64,000 nucleotides of DNA. It comes from Tubiluchus corallicola. Its lineage: Eukaryota; Priapulida; Priapulimorpha; Priapulimorphida; Tubiluchidae. The DNA is taken from NCBI GenBank assembly GCA_030141605.1, contig JAQGDQ010000264.1:157001-221000 (forward strand), in the 5' to 3' direction. Made by a program: the position numbers and the translations under genes. Position 1 is the stretch's first letter. Every line of letters begins with the position of its first letter. Under the pieces are notes generated by a model that saw only the letters and a list, made by a program, of their open reading frames with translations, ran no database searches and was not told the origin of the DNA. Of this stretch, positions 53,401 to 62,318 are shown piece after piece.

Positions 53401-54885
53401 TGCATTACTTTCATGCATCGTTTTTTCTTGTTTTTGTAGTTGCGCTAGCAGATGGCGGTCTGCTAGACTTGCCCAAAGCTTTTCTAGATCCACGACGACC
53501 TAATCACCCGACAGTTGAACATAGGTAAGCATAATTCAATATTGTACTTTAATAATATATAGCTTATAGATATTTGTAGAAGCTTATTGCAATAAAACTA
53601 CCATCTTGTTAAATATTCTGGGAAAAAGTTCAAGATTCAGGATTTGATAATTAAAAAGAAAAAGTTCTCATTTAAGTACCTTTACATTACAGAGAAGAAG
53701 GCTTAATTCCATATATTCCGGAGCTGCAACTTCCGAAAGAAGCCATAATCAATTATAACCGTAGTGTATTCAATATTCATGGCATTCATACAGCACCCGC
53801 TGGTTTAGAATCAACATGTCTAGTGTTTGCATATGGTTTAGGTAAGATAACTTTATAGTTAATGTTAAGCTGCACACATTCTATTTTTAATTAACTTTTA
53901 ATTATGATGCCTTTAAAATCTTGATACTCTCTTGGGGTTTGAACTCGAGTGATGCGCATTTGCTTAAATTAAGACTCAAAGATATTATAATAATAATTTC
54001 GTTTAGGACATAGCCCAGGTATGACACCTTAAGTAACTCAATACTTATTTCCAATGTGGTCCCGATTGTTTTTACCCGCGTGTTACTTCGATAAACCCAC
54101 GTGCTTGGTCGAAGAACCAGCTGTACCATTTTTTAAGTCTTTGGTATAACTTGACTGGGAGTTGAACCTGCAATCTCCCAGGTGAGAAGCGAGCATGCTA
54201 CCATTGAGCTATGCCACAAAGTTAGTAATTCATTTTAGTGTATAATATCACTATAGTAGCTGACAGTTCATATATGGGTGACATGAGTGATCACATAGTG
54301 AATTTGACCGTAAAGTTCAGTAATGGGCAGTGTTGGGTTTGGAGAGTAAATGGATGGGTTACTGCAGGGAAAATTAATTCTAGTTACTTTCATCTCCTGT
54401 ACTGCTCCGTGTATTACTTTTGTTGAGGGAAAAGTATGAGTAGTAAGTTCTATGTATATATCAGAATACAGCTGTGACGTCTCTGCCAACTATGTGACTC
54501 ATCTTAGATACATTGTCTTGATAATGGGGCAGTGTCCAGTTCTGTTCAACCTTCAATTTGCAGCTCCCTACCTTGGATGACCACTGAGTTTGTTTTATGT
54601 CCAGTATAAAAAATGAAAACTTGCCTGGTGTAGTTTGCAAAAAAAGGAAAATATGCATCAGCGGTGTCTATGTTTTTTCTTAAGAGTTAGTTGAATTCGA
54701 TTAAATTTAAATTTCTGGTTTCAGATTTGTTCAGCACAAGAGTATGGCCATCGAAAATGTTTGATGTTTTAAAGGACGACTTTGATCATTGGTTGATTAG
54801 CGTTGTTCTGGGTGCTCTTATACTTTCTTCACTCATTTTACAAAAACTTGCAGCTAGAAAGCAACTAAAAGCAGCATGGAAGTGA
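28749..54885 (+). CDS. EMC1: ER membrane protein complex subunit 1 (EMC1), complete, 22 coding exons
   Basis: EMC1 is the large lumenal/single-pass subunit of the ER membrane complex, which inserts tail-anchored and multipass proteins. Exons: 28749-28858, 30313-30440, 31975-32040, 33703-33805, 36543-36659, 39187-39348, 40030-40138, 42091-42249, 42624-42695, 43274-43466, 43929-44045, 44473-44663, 47813-47977, 48733-48897, 49356-49481, 50064-50148, 50592-50702, 51293-51405, 52329-52539, 53440-53524, 53693-53841, 54725-54885. The sum is 2898 bases, 965 residues (human 993), and every phase joins. A signal peptide covers about residues 1-26, followed by [11 protein letters not shown]-terminal PQQ-like propeller blocks include [14 protein letters not shown] and [13 protein letters not shown]. 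Conserved C-terminal blocks include [64 protein letters not shown] and [17 protein letters not shown]. One transmembrane helix lies at about 935-953, with a basic cytosolic tail. AATAAA occurs at 55177-55182 and 55220-55225. Confidence 0.96.
28859..30312 (+). other. EMC1 intron 1
   Basis: Donor GTAAGC splits the Trp codon; the acceptor is TTTAG before GTCACAAAG. The intron contains the minus-strand LINE relic at 29030-29536 and possibly more of it to about 29810. The rest is AT-rich with nothing recognised. Confidence 0.7.
29030..29536 (-). mobile_element. Non-LTR retrotransposon (CR1/L2/jockey-like) reverse transcriptase relic
   Basis: A 168-codon minus-strand frame matches the thumb/post-palm part of LINE reverse transcriptases: [17 protein letters not shown], then [37 protein letters not shown], and near the end an [13 protein letters not shown]-type block. 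The catalytic palm and the N-terminal part are missing here. A Lys/Glu-rich broken frame on the same strand at about 29580-29810 may be more of the same element. A dead fragment. Confidence 0.75.
30578..31480. mobile_element. Pogo/Tigger-like DNA transposon, non-autonomous, 903 bp
   Basis: Inverted ends CAGTGGGTGCCGCTTAGTAG (left) and TAGTAGGTGCCATTTATTAT (read inwards from the right) both lead to ACTCAC, and TA flanks each side (30576-30577, 31481-31482). Internal text near both ends repeats the motif of a call-and-answer TIR: CTCAATTAACCAACTG left, AGTCAAATAAGTGAC right. The 71-codon open frames inside have no transposase features. Located in EMC1 intron 2. Confidence 0.7.
32090..32826. mobile_element. 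hAT-type non-autonomous element, 737 bp
   Basis: Left end CAGGGATGTTACCGAAACTG and right end (reverse complement) CAGGGGTGTTACCGAAACGG form terminal inverted repeats. Flanks GTCTACAT and TTCTATAT match at 6 of 8 bases, consistent with an aged 8-bp hAT target duplication. CCGAAAC-like motifs recur inside both ends, as in hAT subterminal repeats. No transposase frame. Located in EMC1 intron 3. Confidence 0.75.
34021..36193 (-). mobile_element. hAT DNA transposon with a broken transposase gene, 2173 bp
   Basis: Inverted ends CAGTGCTTCTCAACC are found on both sides (right end reads GGTTGAGAAGCACTG). Flanks ATCTGAGC and ATCTAAGT match at 6 of 8 bases. The minus-strand transposase inside belongs to the group whose domesticated relatives in mammals are ZBED5/FAM200/SCAND3. 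The element sits antisense in EMC1 intron 4 and is decayed. Confidence 0.88.
34277..35900 (-). pseudogene. hAT transposase pseudogene (ZBED5/FAM200/SCAND3-like)
   Basis: Reading from the 5' side (high coordinates), a BED-type zinc finger is visible at about 35900-35770 ([20 protein letters not shown], then HLKAKH). A 114-codon frame at 35733-35389 follows, containing QMDEST, a hAT RNase H-like core start. The main 384-codon frame at 35431-34277 carries [24 protein letters not shown] and the C-terminal block with [13 protein letters not shown], the hAT dimerisation region. A TAA interrupts before 35733 and a frame change occurs near 35430, so the gene is dead. No open frame covers the whole protein. 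Confidence 0.88.
36733..37076 (+). mobile_element. GC-rich retroelement-like island with (TAAA)n tail, family unknown
   Basis: From about 36740 to 37000 the base composition changes sharply to GC-rich, with runs such as GGGCCCTCCGGGAGG and GGCCGAGGGGGGTGCTGG. It is followed by a TAAATAAATAAATAAA-like tail at about 37050-37070, as left by non-LTR retrotransposons or SINEs. No protein family is recognised in any frame, and no pol III box is clear. It lies in EMC1 intron 5. Confidence 0.45.
37934..38100. repeat. TG/TA-rich low-complexity stretch
   Basis: Alternating TGTATG, TATATG and related hexamers fill this part of the LINE 3' UTR, with no fixed period. Confidence 0.7.
38364..38424. repeat. 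(ACTT)n microsatellite
   Basis: About 15 uninterrupted ACTT units end the LINE 3' UTR. They follow GATAAATAAAGATA. Confidence 0.95.
38819..39060 (-). pseudogene. Possible relic of a pogo/Tigger-type transposase N-terminus
   Basis: A minus-strand frame (38819-39040) reads [20 protein letters not shown], then [11 protein letters not shown], and later [14 protein letters not shown]. The order (Glu-Glu followed by a helix, then Phe-Asn-x-x-x-Lys) resembles the DNA-binding N-terminus of pogo/jerky-like transposases. This similarity is from memory and weak. It is upstream of EMC1 exon 6, on the opposite strand. Confidence 0.25.
40219..41086. mobile_element. Inverted-repeat DNA element (MITE-like), 868 bp
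   Basis: Left TGCAGCTTTCTACTGCATCC and, read inwards from the right, GGCTGTGTTTCCACTGCACT both continue into CGCACAGAC, forming imperfect inverted repeats of about 30 bp. TA is adjacent on both sides; the superfamily (Tc1/mariner or PIF/Harbinger) is not settled. A stretch beginning TTTATTTATTTATTAAATTA at about 40349 looks like a minus-strand LINE tail inserted inside. Located in EMC1 intron 7. Confidence 0.55.
41549..41835. repeat. Foldback (long hairpin) element
   Basis: The left arm (about 41561-41685) and right arm (about 41710-41835) are long imperfect inverted repeats. Shared blocks include GAATTGTTTATAAA, GCAGTTTATTTTTAAC and ATTACCCATTGTGGGTAATG (right arm carries CCGCAATGGGTAATAATTG). 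The loop is about 25-35 bases. A direct copy of the outer left arm, starting AGCTGGCAACTAATGATATC, lies at about 41226-41320. In EMC1 intron 7. Confidence 0.75.
42250..44472 (+). other. EMC1 introns 8-11
   Basis: Introns 42250-42623, 42696-43273, 43467-43928 and 44046-44472 separate exons 8-12. They are AT-rich; a short (GAT)n run lies at about 44107-44122. No mobile elements or RNA genes were recognised. Confidence 0.7.
44825..45205. mobile_element. hAT-type MITE, 381 bp, perfect 8-bp target duplication
   Basis: Ends CAGTGGTTCCCAAACTTTC (left) and TTTGGGAACCACTG (right) are inverted repeats. The 8-base duplication AGTTATTC is identical on both sides (44817-44824 and 45206-45213). A C12-A8 run and the palindrome TTACCCCCGGGGGGTAA lie near the right end. 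It is non-coding. The perfect duplication suggests a relatively recent insertion in EMC1 intron 12. Confidence 0.92.
46305..47580 (-). pseudogene. BEL/Pao-type LTR retrotransposon pol relic (integrase)
   Basis: On the minus strand, broken frames in the right order match the 3' part of BEL/Pao polyproteins. An integrase zinc-binding-like part is at about 47530-47340 ([20 protein letters not shown], then a His-His pair). Integrase core pieces follow at about 47170-46930 ([28 protein letters not shown]). Then come [10 protein letters not shown] and the C-terminal region at 46600-46305 ([52 protein letters not shown]). Stops and frame changes interrupt it repeatedly. No LTR pair was found. Located in EMC1 intron 12, antisense. 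Confidence 0.82.
50880..50905. repeat. (AAT)n microsatellite
   Basis: About eight AAT/ATA units in EMC1 intron 17. Confidence 0.85.
53271..53402. mobile_element. Pogo/Tc1-mariner-like MITE, second copy
   Basis: The right end, reverse-complemented, reads CAGTCAAACCTCTTTATACC and the left end AAGTCGAAACCTCGCTTAAC. TA precedes the left end; the right flank is CA, suggesting decay. Internal blocks (CTTTTTGCAGTC, TGTATTAATGCACC) match, in reverse complement, the interrupted copy at 19032-19849. About 132 bp in EMC1 intron 19. Confidence 0.7.
53985..54218 (-). mobile_element. tRNA-derived SINE
   Basis: On the minus strand the head reads like a tRNA: A box TAGCTCAATGGT (54211-54200) and a perfect B box GGTTCAACTCC (54168-54158), at tRNA-like spacing. 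The anticodon-loop region TTCTCAC resembles tRNA-Glu(CTC). A roughly 150-bp tRNA-unrelated body follows, ending in an ATT/AATT-rich tail at about 53998-53985. It sits antisense in EMC1 intron 21. It is not a functional tRNA: no acceptor stem pairing was found. Confidence 0.75.
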
Positions 54886-56205
54886 GAAATGAGCAATAAG
54901 AAATGTTGCTGTAAATATTTGGACAGACATACAAGTGTTTCTTACTTACTTGTGATTTTTTTCATTAAATGGAAAGTGCATTGATACAATGAAAAAGGTA
55001 TGGATACATTTCCATACATTGTGTTCGCAGCAAGTGATGCAATATTGCTAAAAATTATCACAAACTATAACTTACGAATGACATCTTTGAGAGTTTAACA
55101 TACCCAGAAACTGAACTGTTCTTTATTGACTTGTTTGATACAATCTTAACTGGAACTGTTTCTGTAATGCTCTGTAAATAAATGTGTTTGTGTTACATGT
55201 TATTGAATATTTTTTTTACAATAAACAGTTAAATCGGTAATGTTCACTTTTTGATATTTACTATCAGTAGCTAACTGTAGCTTATAGTAAGTAATTAGGC
55301 AAATGACAAATTGTGGTTGATTAATGAAGATTGCAAGGCACCAATAGCCTAAGAGTGTCCACTGGTATTAACTACTTGGGCCTGGTTTGCAATATTCCAT
55401 ATTTTTTCTACAAATGCACAAGTCGATATGACAATTTGGTCGTTTAAATATGTACACAAACGAAAAGATGTACTGGTAAACTAAGCAGGAAGTAATAACC
55501 AGCTTATAAACTGAACACTCACTAATTGTTTTTTTGATGAAATCAAATAGGCGTGTCTTGACAGTTAAACTGAATATTAACAACCGTGGACTTTCAAGAA
55601 CTTTCTAAACAATATGTTTATAAAAAACTTAAATGAAAAAGGAAAAGAGCCATAGTTTCACTTGCCATACACAAATATATTATGCAAAAATAAACATTTA
55701 CACTTATCACATGACCACATTTTTTAAAGTCTTGTTGAAATTTTACACCAGATTCATGAAGCACATAATACTACCAAGTACAACCGCAAAAAAGCAGTAA
55801 ATTAATAAAATCCAAATATGAACATGACTTTAACAAATCACATAATCCAAACAAATGTTATTAATGAAAAACAAATTGGCTAACTTGATCGTTCGATGCC
55901 AGTTAAAATCATTTTACCCTTTAGCACTGCAAACTAAAGCATCTACAGGTAAACTATACTTAACGAGCCAGAACCAAAATTCTGGAGTAATTATCCTTGA
56001 TAAATGTGCAGTAGTCCTAAGTGACTCATTAACCTAGTTAGACTCACTGCTAGTTTTCACTTTACGTGATTCATGGCAAAATGAGTACAATAAATAAAGG
56101 AAGTTGCTAAATTACAATAATGCAAGGCCATAATAAATAAGTACCAACAAAATTGGAAAATGCACCGTAAAACAAGAGAAAAATTTAATGTCGAAGAATG
56201 AGAGC
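54886..56205. other. EMC1-SRPRB convergent intergenic region
   Basis: The two genes end tail to tail 1.3 kb apart. EMC1 poly(A) signal candidates are at 55177-55182 and 55220-55225. The remainder is AT-rich and probably includes the SRPRB 3' UTR. No gene or repeat is recognised. Confidence 0.65.
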
Positions 56206-59200
56206 TTAGATCAGCTTGTCCATCCACTGCTGTATTCCGTCCAAATCAGGCTCCTCGCCTTCGCCCTGTGCGCTCACTTCTGCAAATTCCACTCTGATGG
56301 AACCTAAGTGGGAAAACTCAAAATCCTTTCCCTTCTTCCCCAGGAATGTGTTGTTAGATGAGGAATTATCAATAGAAGCCAGAGTAGCAGCCTGTGTTAC
56401 TCTCAACATGTTTCTGGAAATAAAAACAAGTAGACAACAACAAAGACATTTTTCACGTTAGTATTTAACAAAAATGGTGAGAATTAATAATACGCTAGAC
56501 GACTATGACTTGTTGGTTCCCAATTCTGTAATGTCAATAAAATGCTCTTAGAAAACAGTAATTAATTAAATGATTAGCTAGTAATGATTTAATAATAAAT
56601 CGTAACTTCTGCAACCCAGAAATTAAACCTAATTATTATAGATAATGACAGATGATGTAACAGCTAATTTACTAAAGAAAGGAGGCTACTGAGTACCATG
56701 CTGTGATTAAACCTTATACCTGGTGCTTAGAATAAAATGCACAAATTGTCAATGGGCAATTGCAGTCCTAATATAAAAAAGTCAATAACACAAATTTAAT
56801 TTTTAATACGACAAGAATGGTGATAATTACTAAATAATCCCACTATTAAAAATTCTGTCTTAGTAGTGACATGTTTTAGTAATAAAAATCAATAATGTAC
56901 TCAAACTAAATAAACATTCTCACTTTACTAACACAACACAAAAGTTTTGTTTTGGCACAAATCATCATCAAGTGCTGTTTTGTTTGCTATTATAATGGCT
57001 TGCAAACAAACTGCTGATATGTATGTGCTATTACATATGATCGAAAACTGTATTTTTTATCTGTATAAAAACAACCAGGAAAAGTGTTTGTTGGAATGGA
57101 ATATAAAAAACCATTTTCTTTCAGTACCTTTACATCATACTTACATAGATTGCACATACAAAATTTGGGCATAATAGAGTGCTAAGGTATAACTATGTAG
57201 CCTAATTTTTTGACAAGTTTTTTTTTTATTACTTTACAGATGAGCTATAGTCATTTTTAAGTTTTTGTTAAATACTCAGTAAATTTACTTCTCTTTACAG
57301 GTGACAAACTAAGACCAAAATTAATAAGCAAATTAGAATAAACGTCAGAGACGAATCCAAGGTTTAAAAGTTTCCTTTGTCTAGAAATTTTATGGTATCA
57401 AAAGCTATTAAAATGTTTTAACATATAACTTGATTTTGTGACATATAACAAAAAGTTAGGAAGCCAACTATGTACATTCCTTAAACACTTAGTATTAACA
57501 GTATCTTCTTTTTCTAATTCAAGCTACTTACAGTTCTTTTTCTAACAAGGGCTTCACAACTTTTGCTGACTTTGCTGATGGCAGATCTAAAAAAATCAAC
57601 GTTTTATTATCAAAATTGCAACAAGTTTGCTTAATTAAAAAAAACAATGCATTGATGAGCACAAATATTTCTATTTTTTTTTATTTCGTTCAGAAACCAG
57701 GGATGTGCCGATATGATATATAATCGGAGACCGGCAAGCAAACTAGCATATCAGACAGAACAGATCAGAGATCGGGCGGGCAGATAATATTGTGACATCG
57801 GCAATAGCAATAGGTAAAAATAATGGGTATCAAATTCAGACACAGGTTCGCAGTTCAGCACATCCCTGCTTAAAAAACTAAACATTGCAAAAATTATAGA
57901 AAAGTAATTTAGCACCTATAGGCATGGCACATCACCTACCTTGCTTGTTTAGGGCTATTAACAGTGGTATACCACTCGCAACTACTTTATCCACCAATAT
58001 CGAATATAAATACCTAAAATATACACAACACAATAATGTGTGACAAGGTGACATCAAACTACCAATTGCACACTGTGTAATACAAAAGCAAAATTTAGAA
58101 GTATGATGGCGTCAATTAGTTCAATAATAATTTCAATGATTGGTGAACATCAAGAGTAAGGTGCCGATAAAGAAGTGATAGTATTCTATCCAGAAAGTGA
58201 TGACATCTATTGACAATAAACAAAAAGCTTCAAAGCTACCCCACTTTAGTGTGTAAGCTACTGCATGTGTATTTAGTTTTGTACACATTTAATTACACAT
58301 AATTTTTGACAACTAAAGAGGCTACATTAACCTTTTTCTTAAGTGTACAAAAAAAACAAATGATAAGTGGTAAGTGATATGTGTTTGCCAATCAAAGATT
58401 TCACATATGATAATTAATACCCAAGAATTTAATTTCTTTTACTTGTTAAATTTGGCATTCTCTTATTTCTTGATCTAAAACAACATATTTAGTTTTGGAA
58501 GCGTTCAGTGATAATTTGTTACTACTAAACCAGTTTGATATTTGCTGCAATTCAATATTTATTACTGCCTCAATAAAAGTATTATTTAGACAATAAACTG
58601 GTGTCATCAGCAAGCTGCAGAATTTTTCCATTAACAATACGTTTTATGTCACTGATGTACACAAGAAACAAGAGTGGTTCCAAGAATCGACCCTTGTGGA
58701 ACATCACAAGAAACTAGATTTGAACTAGATATACAGTTATTATACTTTGCTGCTTAGAACCTGCGAGAAACAAACCAGTTATTTGCAACACCTCTTATTT
58801 CATAGTGGCAATATTTATTGATTAAAATTTTATATCAAGTGTCAAAAGATTTTGACAAATCACAGATTATAGTCACAGATAAGTTATTATCATCAATATC
58901 TCTAATTATGTTGGTCAGCATATCAATTAAAGCCATTTCTGTAGTACTACCTTTACGAAATCCATACTGTGCGTCATTTAATATGCTTTGTTTATGTAAA
59001 TAATCTGTAAGTGCAAAGACACACATTTCTCAATAATTTTCGAAAAACATGACAGTAATGAAATGGGCCTGTAATTATTTATACAGTGCGGATCGTCAGC
59101 TTTATGAATAGGGTTGCTTTAGCTTATTAGGGACAATTCCAGAGGTAAGTGATATGGGTTAAAAGTACTGCAATATATTCTATGATATCAAGCATTATCC

Positions 59201-60866
59201 TGGGAGAGAGCTGATCAATACTGGCTATATGTTGTATAATTGGTTACAACACGTAGTAGAGAGTGCAACTAGCACTCAATATCTGGTGGGCAGGCAGTGA
59301 AAGCTGAAAAAGGAACTCAAAAATATTGTATGAAATTTAAATTTATCGAGTACATGTTACCCACTACTCAATGTTCTAATCCACGGTTTAAATGGGATCT
59401 GTTATTCAGTTAGCGCTGTAGGACAAATTAGGAATTCTCTGTGATTTGCGGAAGGTTTTGTGGTGCCACGAACTGGCTGTAAAATGATTATGACAATTGT
59501 GGCTAGCGCCTACGTATTATTAAATGTTATCTAAGATTAGCTAGTATATGAAATTCTGTCACTTACTCTGCTACATCTTTAATCTCTTTCTGTGCCGTTG
59601 CACTATCAATCACAAATACAACACCCCTATAAAGCAAATTAATATAAACAGAACTTACAGATTCTTTTCTTGACAATCAATTTAAATCAGTCTACATCTT
59701 CTAAAAAAGGAAAAATAAACAAGTCACAGACAAGTCTGGTGCTGACAGGCAAAAGTATGTACCTGCAAACAGTAAAATAAACATGTCTGGTACTTTACAG
59801 AAAAAAATAAACATATTGCTTAAAGACAACAGGAGTAACTAACTCCCAGTTATTTTGCACCGCACAGATGAACAGCCATTACTTACCTAGCTGTTGATTT
59901 AAAATGATCAAATAACTGACGTCGCAGACGCTCATGACCTGGAACATCAATTATCTGCAGGAAAGCCGATTTCTAAACAGATAAAAACAAAAATGTCACT
60001 TAATACGACGGTAGCAAAATTCTCACTCGATCTGTACATGTGAGCTGTCTAGTAGTGTGGCAATATGTTTGGTTACAACTATGACAATAGGTTACAACTA
60101 TGACAGCAAGCACTATGGCTTAACAGTTAAGCAGCACTCACACAAAATTTATACATACGAAATGTTCAAATGCCAAGGGTGATCCAAAAATGTCCATAGT
60201 AAAAATCTATTACTACTGTACATGTTAAATAATATCTCTTATTTTGCAGCATATTTGTATACCTCATTTTTAGGTCTTGCTTTTCAACTTGCAATTACAC
60301 ATACCTTTTTAGAATTCTTAACAGAATATAGTCCTTTGTTAGGCTGCATGGACGTGTAACTTTTCACGTAGCGTCCATACGACAGCTGAAATATGGTTCA
60401 AATATATATAAATTAGATTGTCAAAAGTTTCACAGTAGATTGATATATTACCAAATTTAATTAACTTACATAATATAATTTGATATGCTTGAGGCTATGA
60501 AACAATGGCTTTCAGTCAGTTGTGAAAAAAGAGACCATGGGTTAATGGGCTAATTGTCAAAATATTGCACACAAAAGCTAAAGAATTTTGTTGGCAGTGC
60601 CACAAAAGAGTATAGTATAGTAAGTGCATCAGTCAACTATTACTACTGATTTTAATAATCCAGTGCAGTTTTGATGACAAATAAAGAAATTTTGAAAGCA
60701 AAGCTAGATTCAGCATTCTCGTCAGCAAAGTCTACAACAACTACAAACTGGTATAACATCGAGTTTTAACAAACCTGTGCAAAAATTAATGTTTTTCCCG
60801 ACTCACAAAGTCCAACAAACAGAATAGCATTTTTGTCTGACCGGCTGCGCAACAATTTCAAAAGAA
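56206..60866 (-). CDS. SRPRB: Signal recognition particle receptor subunit beta (SRPRB), 3' seven exons
   Basis: SRPRB is the ER-anchored small GTPase that holds the SRP receptor alpha subunit at the membrane. Exons in gene order (plus coordinates): 60775-60866, 60305-60385, 59887-59972, 59567-59626, 57940-58013, 57532-57586, 56206-56413 (stop TAA). All phases join, giving about 217 residues. GTPase motifs: P-loop GLCESGKT (G1); DVPGHE (G3); NKQD, split across the exon 5/6 junction (G4); and an AEVSAQ stretch near the C-terminus at the G5 position. The C-terminus GKKGKDFEFSHL and IQQWMDKLI matches the family. The first visible exon starts with LLKLLRSR, just after where the transmembrane anchor should be, in phase 1, so an upstream exon coding about 50-60 residues is missing and likely lies right of the window. 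Exon 3 has an in-phase internal AG (18 bases in), but using it would remove a core strand, so the longer form is preferred. Confidence 0.94.
56414..57531 (-). other. SRPRB last intron
   Basis: AT-rich intron between the exons ending at 57532 and starting at 56413. Nothing recognised in it. Confidence 0.7.
57698..57868. mobile_element. Short inverted-repeat MITE, probably hAT-type
   Basis: Left end CAGGGATGTGCCGATATG and right end (reverse complement) CAGGGATGTGCTGAACTG share the first 11 bases. The element is 171 bp and richer in GC than its surroundings. A convincing 8-bp duplication is not visible. Its outer bases resemble the ends of the hAT element at 32090-32826. In an SRPRB intron. Confidence 0.6.
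58440..59170 (-). mobile_element. CR1/L2/jockey-like LINE reverse transcriptase relic
   Basis: On the minus strand in order: HKADDPHCINNYRPISLLSC (about 59110-59040), YGFRKGSTTEMALIDML, IICDLSKSFDT (about 58840), the DVPQGS region near 58700, LADDT (the catalytic Asp-Asp) near 58600, and IELQQISNWFSSNKLSLNAS with KTKYVVLD (58560-58480). Frameshifts separate the pieces, so it is inactive. It lies inside SRPRB intron 58014-59566, on the gene's own strand. Confidence 0.85.
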
Positions 60867-60902
60867 CTGAAATAAAAAAGGCATAATTTAATACCTATTG
60901 CA

Positions 60903-62060
60903 ACAAGTGAAGATTTTTAGACTTTTGTGGTCTATGTCAATGTCAAGTGAACATTTTTTACATTTTTATGGACTAAGTCAATGTCAAGTGCACAATATTT
61001 TTACACTTTTGTGATCAATATCAATGTCAAGTGAATATTTTCACTTTTGTAGTCTATGTCAATGTCAAGTGAGCATTTTTACACTTTTGCGGTATATGTC
61101 AATGTCAAGTGAACTTTTTTACACTTTTGCGGTATATGTCAATGTCAAGTGCACAATATTTTTACACTTTTGTGGTCTATATCAATGTCAAGTGAACATT
61201 TTTACATTTTTGTGGTCTATGTCAATGTCAAGTGAATATTTTTACACTTTTGCAGTATATGTCAATGTCAAGTGAACATTTTTGCACTTTTGTGGTCTAT
61301 ATCAATGTCAAGTGAACATTTTTACATTTTTGTGGTCTATGTCAATGTCAAGTGAACATTTTTTACATTTTTATGGACTAAATCAATGTCAAGTGCACAA
61401 TATTTTTACACTTTTGTGATCAATATCAATGTCAAGTGAATATTTTCACTTTTGTAGTCTATGTCAATGTTAAGTGAGCATTTTTACACTTTTGCGGTAT
61501 ATGTCAATGTCAAGTGAACTTTTTTACACTTTTGCGGTATATGTCAATGTCAAGTGCACAATATTTTTACACTTTTGTGGTCTATATCAATGTCAAGTGA
61601 ACATTTTTACATTTTTGTGGTCTATGTCAATGTCAAGTGAATATTTTTACACTTTTGCAGTATATGTCAATGTCAAGTGAACATTTTTGCACTTTTGTGG
61701 TCTATATCAATGTCAAGTGAACATTTTTACATTTTTGTGGTCTATGTCAATGTCAAGTGAACATTTTTTACATTTTTATGGACTAAATCAATGTCAAGTG
61801 CACAATATTTTTACACTTTTGTGATCTATGTCAATGTCAAATGAACAGTTTTACATTTTTGTGGTCTACATCATTGTCAAGTAACCATTTTTACACTTTT
61901 GTGGCCTAAGTCAATATCAAGTGAACATTTTTACATTTTTGTGGTATATGTCAATGTCAAGTGTATACTTTTTCACTTTTGTGGTTTATGCTAATGTCAA
62001 ATGAACATTTTTACACTTTTGTGGTATAATGCCAAGTGAACATTTTTGGTCTATGTCAAT
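60903..62060. repeat. 40-bp minisatellite with 405-bp higher-order repeat
   Basis: About 28 tandem copies of a roughly 40-bp unit, each containing TCAATGTCAAGTGAACA and TTTTTACACTTTTGTGGTC variants. Marker variant GGACTAA recurs at 60971, 61376 and 61781, exactly 405 bases apart; CACAATATT markers at 60991, 61396 and 61801, and at 61152 and 61557, show the same period. Ten monomers therefore form a higher-order unit. Open frames through the array are artefacts of the repeat. It lies upstream of the first visible SRPRB exon, presumably in its intron 1. Confidence 0.95.
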
Positions 62061-62318
62061 GTTTCAAAAGCCTTGGATATCTGGGCTCTTGTCAACTTTG
62101 CAATGCATAGGTAACCTGGCTAATGATTAACAAGAGCATTTTGCAATTAAAGAAAAGAGCAAAAGCTACGTCAATGTGGTAGCTACGTTAGCATTAGGGC
62201 TGTAACGATACAGTTGAGTCACGATATGATATGTATCATGATACTAACCCCAAGATACGTATCACGATACATCTGACAACTATTTAATGGAATATAGATG
62301 TAAACAATTTTGCAATTG

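Larger units (their letters stand above)
47978..53439 (+). other. EMC1 introns 13-19
   Basis: Introns 47978-48732, 48898-49355, 49482-50063, 50149-50591, 50703-51292, 51406-52328 and 52540-53439. They hold an (AAT)n run at about 50880-50905 and the pogo-like MITE at 53271-53402. Otherwise they are AT-rich with nothing recognised. Confidence 0.7.

Noticed and set aside
61024-61680. Two repetitive open frames (CQCQ/FAVYVNVK pattern)
   Set aside because: They are translations of the 40-bp minisatellite, with no start context or family.
60903-62060. CRISPR-like array
   Set aside because: Units are contiguous, variable copies without unique spacers, in an animal genome; it is a minisatellite.
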